From positions 434,001 to 498,000 of the forward strand of contig NZ_CP091277.1 of assembly GCF_029633965.1 (NCBI RefSeq): a DNA stretch of 64,000 nt. Direction: 5' to 3'. Below the pieces are notes generated by a model, which did not search any database, was not told the origin of the DNA, and saw only the letters and a list, made by a program, of their open reading frames with translations. Of the stretch, positions 54,553 through 63,064 are shown piece by piece. How positions within the stretch are numbered: position 1 is the first letter of the stretch; each line of letters opens with the position of its first letter. The DNA is from Methanogenium sp. S4BF (lineage in GTDB: Archaea; Halobacteriota; Methanomicrobia; Methanomicrobiales; Methanomicrobiaceae). Made by a program: the position numbers and the translations under genes.

Positions 54553-55740
54553 ATGAAAAAATTTGCTTTGGTTTCAGCATCTCTTCCTCCTGCACATTCA
54601 GGACAGTCAATGGTACTTGACCTTCTCCTGCGTGAATTGGATAGTCAGGACTATTGCCTGATAACACAAAAAAATTATTATAAATATAAATTACAGGGCA
54701 ACTACTCTTCTCCTCTCGGCGCAAAATATTATTATCTTCAGCCTGATTTTCAGATCATGAGAGGTTTAATAAAGAGCGCCTCTATTTTAAAATCAGAGTC
54801 TGTCTTAAACAGAATATTGAGATTCCGCAGCAAACAAATTATTAAAATTGCGCAACGCGAAAAATGTTTTTTTATCGTTTCATGTACAGGCAATCTGTTT
54901 GATTTACCAGCAGCCTATCTTGCCAGCAAAAAAATAGGCATCCCATTCTTCGTATATGCTTTTGATTATTATTCCCAATATTTGTGCCCCATACAACAAG
55001 CCTTTGCAGAGAAGTATGAAATGCTCATGCTCAACGAGGCGGCTGGAATAATTGTTCCAAATGAATTCATGCAAGATGAATATAATGCTCGTTATGGGAC
55101 AAAATCGATTGTCATCCACAATCCATGTGATCTCTTGAAATATAATTTAGATAATGGAGGAACCTTTTCAGGAGCCAATGAATTAAATGTCGGGATTGTA
55201 TACACGGGTGCCATATATGAGGCACATTATGATGCATTCCGGAATTTAATTCAGGCAATTGAGCTCTTGAATATACCTGGATTGAACTTGCATATTTACA
55301 CAACCCAGTCTCCAATAAAATTAAACGCAAATAAAATATGTGGGCCGGTGGTTAACCATGGGCATCAACCTGTCAGTACGATGCCCTCCCTGCAACAAAA
55401 AGCGGATATTCTCTTTCTCCCACTGGCATTTTCATCGGCATACGCAGATGTAATCAGAACCTCTGCACCGGGTAAAATTGGCGAGTATTTAGCAACGGGC
55501 AGGCCAATACTTGTACATGCCCCCCCTGATTCATTTGTTTCATGGTATTTCAAAAAATATGAATGTGGATTCGTAGTTGATACAGATAATCCAGAATGTT
55601 TGGCAGAAGGAATTACAAAAATCCTTGAGGACCGGGATCTTCAGTATAGACTCGGAAGGAATGCTCGTATTCGGGCTGAAAAGGATTTCAGCGTTGAAAT
55701 TGCCAAAGAGCGGTTTAAATCTATTTTGGATTCTGTTTGA
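54553..55740 (+). CDS. Glycosyltransferase family 4-like
   Basis: 395 residues. N-terminal ALVSASLPPAHSGQSMVLDLLLREL (partly quoted) is the GT4 start with the Gly-rich loop, followed by IVIHNPCDLLKYN and VGIVYTGAIYEAH. The EX7E region is not obvious (ARIRAEKDFSVEIAKERF at the end). It begins two bases after the 2-epimerase stop, so it is expressed with the L-sugar pathway and likely transfers that sugar. Confidence 0.8.
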   Translation: MKKFALVSASLPPAHSGQSMVLDLLLRELDSQDYCLITQKNYYKYKLQGNYSSPLGAKYYYLQPDFQIMRGLIKSASILKSESVLNRILRFRSKQIIKIAQREKCFFIVSCTGNLFDLPAAYLASKKIGIPFFVYAFDYYSQYLCPIQQAFAEKYEMLMLNEAAGIIVPNEFMQDEYNARYGTKSIVIHNPCDLLKYNLDNGGTFSGANELNVGIVYTGAIYEAHYDAFRNLIQAIELLNIPGLNLHIYTTQSPIKLNANKICGPVVNHGHQPVSTMPSLQQKADILFLPLAFSSAYADVIRTSAPGKIGEYLATGRPILVHAPPDSFVSWYFKKYECGFVVDTDNPECLAEGITKILEDRDLQYRLGRNARIRAEKDFSVEIAKERFKSILDSV

Positions 55741-56265
55741 TATAAATAGTAATACATTTACAATACCCTTGTAATTCTCCGCTCCTTTCTATGTTAAGTG
55801 AATTCGGCTGAAATACAAATGAGTATTTTGTCATTGGGTATAGTTTTTCTGATGATGAGCCAGAAATTATTTTTGTGATTCTGTTGCTTCCGGTTTGTCC
55901 CTGATCAATTTTGTCATTGAAGTTTGCTATCACTAAATGCACAATACGTACATTATAGTGGATCGTGAAATGTTCTGGATGTTTAAATCATTCGATGGTA
56001 AAAATGACTAGTATGATATAAATTACTAATTATTCAGATGACCTTTCGACAAATTTCTGCCTATTATTATTATTATTATTTTTTCTTCAATAATTTATTT
56101 GATATTTTCTAAATCGTTACAATTGAGTCTTTCTTTATAAACTATCTTTTTCAGTTACATGAACCCAAGGAGCAGTTCCTAAATTTATGATTTACATTAT
56201 AATATTTATGAGTTATTAGATCAGGGTCGATAACTATTCTTATTTAAACGTTAATTTTTATAGAC
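55741..56265. other. AT-rich spacer with leaderless promoter of the second epimerase
   Basis: 525 bases, very AT-rich, no convincing gene. A run of TATTATTATT-type repeats occurs near 56063-56083. The TATA-like TATTTAAAC at 56241-56249 lies 25 bases before the ATG at 56266, so the next gene is probably transcribed without a leader, as often seen in archaea. Confidence 0.5.
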
Positions 56266-57192
56266 ATGCATTACGTGGTCACAGGGGGTTCGGGGTTTAT
56301 CGGCTCGAATCTCACTGAAGCATTGTCAGTAAATCATGACGTTACGATAATTGATAATTTATCGACCGGTCGGAGAGAGAATCTGGACGGTCTTGTTGAT
56401 TTAGAGAATGTCACCTTTGTTGAAGGAAGTATCACTGATTTGGACCTTCTTATGGATGCGTTCCATAATAAAGACGGCATCTTTCATCAGGGGGCAATCC
56501 CTTCCGTCCCCCGTTCAGTTGCAGACCCCATTGCGACAAACAAGGCAGGAATTGATGGCACACTGAATGTGCTAGTCGCAGCCAAAGAGTGCGGTGTCAG
56601 GAAGGTTGTCTATGCATCGTCTTCTTCGGTGTATGGTGATACACCTACCCTTCCCAAACACGAAGGCATGATACCAAATCCCATGTCCCCGTACGCGGTG
56701 ACAAAAATCACCGGTGAGTATTATTGCTCTGTGTTTTCTCGTCTCTATGATCTTCAGACTGTCTGCCTGCGCTACTTCAATGTGTTTGGCCCACGTCAGG
56801 ACCCTGCTTCCACGTATTCTGCAGTGATTCCAAAATTTGTGAACCGTCTTCTTGCCGGAGAGGCCCCGGTTATCTATGGGGACGGTGAGCAGACCCGCGA
56901 TTTTACGTATATCAAAAATGTCATTCAGGCAAATGTGAAGGCTATGGAAAGTGACGCATCCGGTGTCTTTAATATCGCCTGTGGTGACCGTATCTCACTG
57001 AATAAACTTGCCACAACAATAATGGAAATACTTGATATTGGGATTGAACCGGTGTATGAAGCGTCACGTCCTGGTGATGTCCGTGATTCACTCGCAGATA
57101 TATCTGCTGCACGCTCAGCCTTTGGCTACGAACCGGAATATACAATGAAACAGGGACTTGAGGAGACAATACAATGGTACAAAAACCAGTAA
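56266..57192 (+). CDS. UDP-HexNAc C4-epimerase (WbpP/TviC-like)
   Basis: 308 residues, extended SDR. GGSGFIGS (7-14), ASSSSVYGD, catalytic Tyr143/Lys147 in SPYAVTK, and RYFNVFGPRQDP. Aligned by eye it is a close paralogue of the epimerase at 38050 (same length, many identical blocks such as STGRRENL/STGKQENL). It overlaps the next dehydrogenase by 19 bases; the pair resembles WbpP-WbpO / TviC-TviB, which makes UDP-GalNAcA from UDP-GlcNAc. Confidence 0.9.
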   Translation: MHYVVTGGSGFIGSNLTEALSVNHDVTIIDNLSTGRRENLDGLVDLENVTFVEGSITDLDLLMDAFHNKDGIFHQGAIPSVPRSVADPIATNKAGIDGTLNVLVAAKECGVRKVVYASSSSVYGDTPTLPKHEGMIPNPMSPYAVTKITGEYYCSVFSRLYDLQTVCLRYFNVFGPRQDPASTYSAVIPKFVNRLLAGEAPVIYGDGEQTRDFTYIKNVIQANVKAMESDASGVFNIACGDRISLNKLATTIMEILDIGIEPVYEASRPGDVRDSLADISAARSAFGYEPEYTMKQGLEETIQWYKNQ

Positions 57193-58433
57193 CAGAGATG
57201 ACCGCCTGTGTGGTGGGCCTTGGATATGTGGGCCTGCCGCTTGCAAAAGCTTTTGCAGAAAAAATACGGACAATCGGGTATGAAATTGTCGAAGCAAAAG
57301 CGAAGGAGATCGCAGCAACGAGCACAACACCGCTGATTGTTACATCAGACCCGGCGCTGTTACGACAAGCAGATTTCGTTGCTATCTGTGTCCCAACACC
57401 GGTCATGAAGACAAAGGAGCCTGATCTTTCCTATGTTAAATCCGCTGCCACCATTGTTGGTCAGAACCTGAAACTTGGTGCAATCGTTGTTCTTGAGTCA
57501 ACTGTTTATCCAGGTGTCACGGAAGATATCGTAATGCCTATTCTCGAACAGGAATCTGGTCTTATATGTGGAAAGGACTTCAAGGTTGGCTATTCCCCTG
57601 AGCGGATCAACCCGGGTGATGATGCCCATGAACTCGCGAAGATCACCAAGATCGTTGCGGGGATGGATGCAGAGTCCGGCGACACACTTTCTGAAATCTA
57701 TAGCCTTGTCACTACTGTCTACCGTGCTCCAGACATCAGAACCGCTGAGGCGGCGAAGGTCATAGAGAACATCCAGCGTGATCTAAACATCGCTCTGATG
57801 AATGAACTTGCCCTTGTCTTTCATAAGATGGGCATTGACACACGGGAAGTCATCAAGGCTGCAGGGACGAAATGGAACTTCCACCAGTACCGTCCCGGCC
57901 TCGTCGGTGGGCATTGCATTCCGGTCGACCCCTACTATCTTGTCTATAAGGCTCAGGAACTCGGCTACCACCCACAGGTGATCCTGGCAGGTCGTGCGAT
58001 CAACGACTCCATACCAAAGCACGTTGCTGATCTGGCGATCAAAGAGATTAACCGTGCTGGTAAAGTGATCCGAGACTCGAAGGTTCTTATCATGGGCCTT
58101 ACATATAAAGAGAATGTTCCCGACACTCGGGAGAGCCCGGTTGCAGAGATGATCCGTGAATTAAAGGAATTCGATGTGGATGTTTATGGATATGACCCAC
58201 TCCTTCGGTCTGGGGAGATTGAGCGGTTTGGTGCACAGCCTATTATCTCACTTCATGATATTGACGGTTCTATGGATTGTATCATCATCAACTCCCCACA
58301 TGATGTGTTTGCATCGCTTACATTGAATAGTATGTTTTCGATCTGCAATGGGAGGCCTATCATTATTGATGTAACTGGGATGTTGAAGAGAAATGATGCA
58401 GTGACGGGGGACTATACGTATTGTACTCTATAA
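57174..58433 (+). CDS. UDP-HexNAc 6-dehydrogenase (WbpO/TviB-like)
   Basis: 419 residues. NAD motif GLGYVGLPLAK (15-25) and catalytic Cys248 in GLVGGHCIPVDPYYL. It oxidises UDP-GlcNAc (or GalNAc) C6 to the uronic acid. The ATG at 57174 is supported by GGAG seven bases ahead, while an in-frame ATG at 57198 is an alternative. It is a second dehydrogenase in the locus and differs from the 484-residue one at 41778, having no N-terminal extension. Together with the overlapping epimerase it makes a GalNAcA-type precursor (inference). Confidence 0.9.
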   Translation: MVQKPVTEMTACVVGLGYVGLPLAKAFAEKIRTIGYEIVEAKAKEIAATSTTPLIVTSDPALLRQADFVAICVPTPVMKTKEPDLSYVKSAATIVGQNLKLGAIVVLESTVYPGVTEDIVMPILEQESGLICGKDFKVGYSPERINPGDDAHELAKITKIVAGMDAESGDTLSEIYSLVTTVYRAPDIRTAEAAKVIENIQRDLNIALMNELALVFHKMGIDTREVIKAAGTKWNFHQYRPGLVGGHCIPVDPYYLVYKAQELGYHPQVILAGRAINDSIPKHVADLAIKEINRAGKVIRDSKVLIMGLTYKENVPDTRESPVAEMIRELKEFDVDVYGYDPLLRSGEIERFGAQPIISLHDIDGSMDCIIINSPHDVFASLTLNSMFSICNGRPIIIDVTGMLKRNDAVTGDYTYCTL

Positions 58434-58837
58434 CTTAATTGTGTTATTCTGGTAATTAATTCGATATCGAGCAATTCCTGAGGGGTCAATTGCGTATACT
58501 GTAGCATTAAACTATCTTTAAAGATATTTTTTTATAATTGTTATGCAATTGAATCGTTCAGGTATATTCAGGAGGTCAATGTATTGATAATAATCCGTTT
58601 AGATTAGAAGTTGTTTTCATTCAAATGAGCCAAAGTATGGCTCGGTTTATGAACATTGTCATAAATATGGTGAAGAAAACCATTATCTCACTTGTGCCAC
58701 TCAAAGTGAGCATGAGTTATTCCAGCCGCTTCATGAGTGAAATGATGAATTGGATCTAGTTTAACGAAACGTTTGCAGTTGGGAAGGCATCTCAGATAGA
58801 ATGTTCACTCAAATATTGCTGTTTGCTACAAATTCAA
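58434..58837. other. AT-rich intergenic region with a coding-like remnant
   Basis: 404 bases between the dehydrogenase and ruvB. A frame at about 58599-58740 lacks a start codon but reads like protein (SNEPKYGSVYEHCHKYGEEN, then TCATQSEHELFQPLHE) and may be a fragment of a transposase or other mobile gene. No intact gene. AAGAT/ATCTT inverted runs near 58516-58530 could be a terminator. Confidence 0.35.
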
Positions 58838-59845
58838 TCACAGGCACCCAACCGCAACATGCCCCCTCCCCGCCTCAGTAATCTCCCTCCCCTGCGGTGT
58901 CCGCTTAATAAACCCGATCTGAATCAGATACGGCTCATACACCTCTTCAACCGTCCTTATCTCCTCACCGATCGCGATCGCAATCGTCTTGACTCCCACC
59001 GGGCCGCCACCGAAGTCATGGGCAATCACCGAGAGAATCCGCCGGTCGATATTGTCAAGGCCCAGTGGGTCGATTCCAAGCATGTTCAGCGCACGGTCTG
59101 CTGTTTCCGTGTCAATGGTGCCGTCCTCCCGGACCAGTGCGAAATCACGCACCCTCCGGAGCAGACGATTGGCTATCCGGGGCGTGCCGCGGCTGCGCTT
59201 TGCGATTTCTGTTGCACCGTCCCGGGTGATCGGCGTCTGCATGATGGCAGCGCTCCTGAGCACAATCTTCACGAGATCGGCTACCTCGTAGAGGGTGAGG
59301 CGGAATACAAAGCCGAAGCGGTCACGCAACGGAGAGCCCAGAAGCCCGACCTTTGTCGTCGCACCAATCAGGGTGAACTCCTCCAATGGAAGCTGCACCG
59401 ACCGTGCTCCGGGCCCATCGCCGATCATCACGTCAATGCAGGAGTCCTCCATTGCCGGATAGAGTATCTCCTCGACAACCGGGTTCAACCGGTGAATTTC
59501 ATCAATGAAGAGTACGTCTCCCCGGGAGAGTGCGGTCAGCTGGGCGGCAAGGTCACCGGGCTTGTCCAGGACCGGGCCGGTGGTGCTCCGGATGGACACC
59601 CCCATCTCCCGGGCGACAATCTGGGCGAGCGTCGTCTTCCCGAGGCCGGGCGGGCCGGAGAAGAGGATGTGGTCAATGGTCTCGCCCCGTCTCTTTGCCG
59701 CCGCGATGGCGATGGCGAGCGTCTCTTTGATTTGTGCCTGACCGACAAACTCCTCGAAGTGTGCAGGCCGGATGGTGGCGTCGTCCGCTTCTTCGGTAAG
59801 GAGTGCGGGGGAAGGGAGTCTCTCCTGTACGAAATTCTCTTTCAT
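58838..59845 (-). CDS. ruvB: Holliday junction branch-migration helicase RuvB
   Basis: 335 residues, normal bacterial length. Walker [10 protein letters not shown] (64-72), Walker B FIDEIH (113-118), sensor GATTKVGLL (161-169), arginine finger region SPLRDRFG (171-178, Arg174), and the C-terminal winged helix ([15 protein letters not shown]). RuvB pumps DNA through RuvA-bound Holliday junctions. It is five bases from ruvA. RuvB is a bacterial protein, rarely seen in archaea, which normally use Hjc; this locus is therefore a likely ancient transfer. Confidence 0.95.
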   Translation of the reverse strand: MKENFVQERLPSPALLTEEADDATIRPAHFEEFVGQAQIKETLAIAIAAAKRRGETIDHILFSGPPGLGKTTLAQIVAREMGVSIRSTTGPVLDKPGDLAAQLTALSRGDVLFIDEIHRLNPVVEEILYPAMEDSCIDVMIGDGPGARSVQLPLEEFTLIGATTKVGLLGSPLRDRFGFVFRLTLYEVADLVKIVLRSAAIMQTPITRDGATEIAKRSRGTPRIANRLLRRVRDFALVREDGTIDTETADRALNMLGIDPLGLDNIDRRILSVIAHDFGGGPVGVKTIAIAIGEEIRTVEEVYEPYLIQIGFIKRTPQGREITEAGRGHVAVGCL

Positions 59846-59850
59846 TGATA

Positions 59851-60435
59851 TCAGTGCTCCCGGAGGCGGGCTAGGGCCGCACGGATTAGGTTCTGCACGG
59901 TCGGGTCATGGATGGGCAGGGATGCATCGATTGCCTCCTGTGCCTCCCGCGGGGAAAACCCGAGTGAGATGAGTGCACTCACCGCATCCCCCTCTTCTGC
60001 GGACCGTTTATTGCCGGTGATGGTCCCGGCGTGCTTCTTCATCTTGTCCTTGAGCTCCAGGATAAGGCGCTTCGCACTCTTCTGCCCGATTCCCGGAATG
60101 CGCGTGAGCACTTTCTCGTCGTCACTGAGAATGGCAATCGCGAAATCCTCAAACGAGATCTGGGAGAGGATGTTCATCGCAATCTGGGGGCCAATCCCGG
60201 AGACGCTGATGAGAATACGGAAGAGTTCCAGTTCACTCTGGTGAAGGAACCCGTAGAGCTGAATGTCATCGTCACGGACGGCCATGTGGGTATGCACCCG
60301 GACCAGGCCTTCAGTCTCTTTGATACTTTGCAGTGCAGGCTGGGTGACCTGCACCCGGTAGCCGATACCGCCGACGTCTATCACTACCCACCGGTCTCCG
60401 GTGGATGCCAGCATTCCTGAGAGGTGTGCTATCAT
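59851..60435 (-). CDS. ruvA: Holliday junction-binding protein RuvA
   Basis: 194 residues. OB-fold N-terminus ([18 protein letters not shown]), two helix-hairpin-helix motifs ([13 protein letters not shown] and [13 protein letters not shown]) and the C-terminal three-helix RuvB-binding domain ([18 protein letters not shown]). It tetramerises on four-way junctions and recruits RuvB. It starts one base from the ruvC stop, consistent with one operon ruvC-ruvA-ruvB. Confidence 0.95.
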   Translation of the reverse strand: MIAHLSGMLASTGDRWVVIDVGGIGYRVQVTQPALQSIKETEGLVRVHTHMAVRDDDIQLYGFLHQSELELFRILISVSGIGPQIAMNILSQISFEDFAIAILSDDEKVLTRIPGIGQKSAKRLILELKDKMKKHAGTITGNKRSAEEGDAVSALISLGFSPREAQEAIDASLPIHDPTVQNLIRAALARLREH

Positions 60436-60436
60436 A

Positions 60437-60907
60437 TTATCGCATCATATTCATGTGGCAGAGAGCGACTGCCAGACCGTCTGCAGCATCATCCGGCCGG
60501 GGAATCTCCTGCAGGCGGAGGAGCCTCTTCATCATCTCCTGCACCTGTTGTTTGTCGGCACGCCCGGACCCGGTGACCGCCTGCTTGATCTGGTTGGGCG
60601 TGTACTCCGCAATCTCAATGTCCCGCTGAACGGCGGCGAGGAGGAGGACGCCTCGTGCTTCACTCACCTGCATGGCAGAGGTGGTGTTCCGGGAGAAAAA
60701 GAGCTGCTCCACCGCGACGCATGCAGGGCTGTACTCGTCGAGAATCTGTGAAATTCTCTCGTATATCTCCCGCAGGCGCTGTGACTGGCTCTGGCTGCTC
60801 TTTGTTTCAATGCAGCCGTAGGTCAGCGGAGTCGGGAATCGGCCGGTTTTGTCGAGCACCCCGTAGCCGACCCGTGCCACCCCCGGATCAATCCCCACAA
60901 CAATCAT
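60437..60907 (-). CDS. ruvC: Holliday junction endonuclease RuvC
   Basis: 156 residues from the ATG at 60907; the open frame continues upstream to 61111 but the RuvC family starts at MIVVGIDPG. The four catalytic acids are in place: Asp7 (GIDPG), Glu67 (AVEQLFF), Asp140 and Asp143 (PDDAADGLAVAL), matching the D-E-D-D of E. coli RuvC. It cuts Holliday junctions symmetrically. With ruvA and ruvB downstream the full bacterial resolvasome is present. Confidence 0.95.
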   Translation of the reverse strand: MIVVGIDPGVARVGYGVLDKTGRFPTPLTYGCIETKSSQSQSQRLREIYERISQILDEYSPACVAVEQLFFSRNTTSAMQVSEARGVLLLAAVQRDIEIAEYTPNQIKQAVTGSGRADKQQVQEMMKRLLRLQEIPRPDDAADGLAVALCHMNMMR

Positions 60908-61593
60908 GTAATTATGTTCTCCTGTTCCAAAATAGGTCCTGCCCTTTGTTGCTGCTTTTCTGATGAATGTTCCGTTCTTATGATAGATACCTATTGTGAT
61001 GAGGACCGGAAACGGGCTTTCCGGTGGGAGAGTACGGGGCAGTATCCCGGACGGTGGCAGGCGGGTATCGGTACATTTGTGATGGATCTCTTTGCACTCT
61101 TCAACCAGCATGATGCCCTGCTACCGTTTGTCTGCACCCGGATAGGGAAACTGGTGGCACCGTGGAGAAGAGATGGATATTGTTTGTCTTTAGCGAATGT
61201 CCGTACAAAATTCTTTTCTGTGAATGCAAGTGGCAGGATGGCGTGGACGGAAAATGGATATATGAAGACCTTCAGGCGAAAGCACCTCATCTGTCCTGGC
61301 ACGCAGGCAGTACTTCTGCATTGCGGCACGGACGTTCTCCCGCCGTCGTGATTTGGATGGTACGGTGTTCTGTTATGACCTGAATGATCTTACGATGCTT
61401 TTGGCAGAGGTGGGCAAAGTGATTTGTGAGAGGATTGAGTGTCTTTTTCTCACATTTCCTGCAGATAAGTGGTGAAACTCTGGTCTGTTGAATAGATTCA
61501 TTCGTAGAGAATGTCAGTATGCCTAGCATGGTACAAATGCACATTGTGGCACACATGCACAAATATAAATGGACTGCGTATCAATACAAAGGT
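60908..61593. other. Region without an intact gene, possible decayed ORF
   Basis: Several overlapping frames of about 70-145 codons occur on both strands and none has a good start signal. One right-hand stretch (about 61330-61474) reads LNDLTMLLAEVGKVICERIE before a stop and may be the tail of a degraded gene. Otherwise nothing seen. The antitoxin promoter must lie in the last part. Confidence 0.35.
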
Positions 61594-61827
61594 ATGTCTT
61601 CCAGCACGAGTGAAACCGGAGGAAATACCATCAAACGCATTCCCGTGAAGGAGCCTACCTGGAGGGGCCTCCATGACCTGAAAGATGCCGGACAGAGTTA
61701 TGACGACCTGCTCTCCCAGATGGTCCGGCGTGAACGGGACTACCGGGAATGGAAGATGATCACTGAAATTGATAGTGCCGGAGAATTTGTCGCCTTTGAT
61801 CCGGAAGAAATCATGAACGGGGAGTAA
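61594..61827 (+). CDS. Small antitoxin of a RelBE-type pair
   Basis: 77 residues from the ATG at 61594; earlier in-frame ATGs give an unconvincing leader. The segment RIPVKEPTWRGLHDLKDAGQSYDDLL (in part) is typical of short archaeal antitoxins of the DUF7557-like group, followed by an acidic tail (EIDSAGEFVAFDPEEIMNGE) that would bind the toxin. The toxin gene begins 11 bases after its stop, the normal arrangement. Such antitoxins usually also repress the operon. Confidence 0.75.
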   Translation: MSSSTSETGGNTIKRIPVKEPTWRGLHDLKDAGQSYDDLLSQMVRRERDYREWKMITEIDSAGEFVAFDPEEIMNGE

Positions 61828-61838
61828 CTTTACAGGGG

Positions 61839-62132
61839 GTGCGGGAAAGCGTGTTTACGATTGTTATTGAAAAAAAAGCAGAAAAATTTCTCAAAGATCT
61901 GCCCCCCAAATCCCGGCGCATCATTGTTGATAAAATAATGGAGCTAAAAGATGATCCATTTCCAGGAGGAAATAAGGAAAAACTCGATTATAACCATCCT
62001 CCTGCGGTGTACCGTCTTCATGTCAGCAGATCGTTTACGGTGTTTTATATTATTGTTACAGATGAAATGGTCGTAAAAATCGAGAAAATCAGGACGATTG
62101 AACGGGCTCATAAGGATTATTCCCGCAGATAG
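61839..62132 (+). CDS. RelE/ParE-type toxin
   Basis: About 97 residues from the GTG at 61839; GTG 61851 is another choice. The RelE fold is visible: VFTIVIEKKAEKFLKDLPPKSR at the N-terminus (in part), MELKDDPFPGG, YRLHVSRSFTVFYIIV and the C-terminal KIEKIRTIERAHKDY. RelE toxins cut mRNA in the ribosome, while ParE inhibits gyrase; residues alone do not decide. Follows its antitoxin by 11 bases. Confidence 0.82.
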   Translation: MRESVFTIVIEKKAEKFLKDLPPKSRRIIVDKIMELKDDPFPGGNKEKLDYNHPPAVYRLHVSRSFTVFYIIVTDEMVVKIEKIRTIERAHKDYSRR

Positions 62133-62409
62133 GTGCCTGTGTTTTTTCTGGTGCGGTATTTAATGGTGTGATTTTATTCTGATGTATTTTTCGTTTTTTG
62201 CCGGTTTGTTTTTCGTATGAGTTCTGAATTTTGAGTTCATTTATTTTTTCACAGGAGCAGCTGTCCGTCCGATGACGCTGCAATGGAATGGTCTCTTTGT
62301 TTTTTACATTTGTGTTCGCCATGCACCTGCATGGATCCTGACTGGTAAAGGTTGATATATCACATCCCTGTCCATTGCAGACAACCGTGTTTCCTGCATT
62401 CTCTTCCAC
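62089..62409 (-). CDS. Possible Cys-rich small protein
   Basis: A GTG-started frame of 106 residues on the minus strand, overlapping the 3' end of the toxin by 44 bases. The front carries five or six Cys (VVCNGQGC, DPCRCMANT, DSCSCEKI) and could bind zinc; the back is Lys-rich. No strong ribosome binding site and an improbable overlap with a real gene, so it may be a chance frame. The remaining 62133-63064 contains nothing else clear except the tiny ORF at 62936. Confidence 0.25.
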   Translation of the reverse strand: MEENAGNTVVCNGQGCDISTFTSQDPCRCMANTNVKNKETIPLQRHRTDSCSCEKINELKIQNSYEKQTGKKRKIHQNKITPLNTAPEKTQAPICGNNPYEPVQSS

Positions 62410-62935
62410 ACAACCGGATTTGTATGTAACAAAAGCCTGTTGGTACTATGATTCCACCAATCCAATAACGAATACCCGAGATATTTACCGGGACCATTCT
62501 GCGAAAAGCCATTTTATTAAAGGTGTCAAAAAGACGAATTTATTCTTATCCCATGCTAAAACCCCTGTTCTCCACAGAAAAATCGCATATATGTATCTAA
62601 ATACCTGTTTTGTTCCTCAAAATCCCCAATAGCTGTGATGAACTTCAGATATCTGCATTTGCGATAATTATCCATTTATTGTCCGTTTTGATTGGAATTC
62701 TGCTGCCTCACAGAATCCGCTGTGCGCTATTGAATGCGGCATCGCATGGAAAATGAGCCTCGCATAGCGTTAATGTGCACGAAATAAATAGGCGGTGCTA
62801 ATCGCGTGGGAGGGTGTCACTGAATCCCTCCTGAATGGGGTGGACATCTGGATTTTGCAGGGATGGAGTTCCTGCATTTCTTAACGGTGGGATGAAGAAT
62901 GCCGATCGCCGGCAGGAAGGAAAACTGAAAAAACC

Positions 62936-63037
62936 ATGAAAATGTTTGTTATGCCTGCTCTGGTGCTGGTTTCCCTGGTGATGGTACCGGGCAAGATGGC
63001 TGATGATTCTGGCAGTGGTGGTACGATAGAGATCTAA
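62936..63037 (+). CDS. Tiny hydrophobic ORF upstream of manC
   Basis: A 33-residue frame with a single hydrophobic stretch (MPALVLVSLVMVPG) and a short polar Gly/Ser tail. AGGAAGG lies about 15 bases before the ATG, too far to be strong support. It ends 27 bases ahead of the manC-like start and might be a leader or small membrane peptide. Too short for confident calling. Confidence 0.3.
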   Translation: MKMFVMPALVLVSLVMVPGKMADDSGSGGTIEI

Positions 63038-63064
63038 TCTCATTCTATAGAACTCTGAATTCCT

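Noticed and set aside
56063-56083. TAT/ATT triplet run as a possible CRISPR or microsatellite
   Set aside because: Only a short low-complexity tract; no spacers or longer repeats.
58823-59848. 341-codon plus-strand frame
   Set aside because: Shadow of ruvB.
60908-61111. N-terminal extension of RuvC
   Set aside because: RuvC proteins begin at MIVVGIDPG; the extra 68 residues are not RuvC-like and their frame probably stays open by chance.
62375-62632. 85-codon plus-strand frame
   Set aside because: No ribosome site, no coherent composition, overlaps other weak frames.
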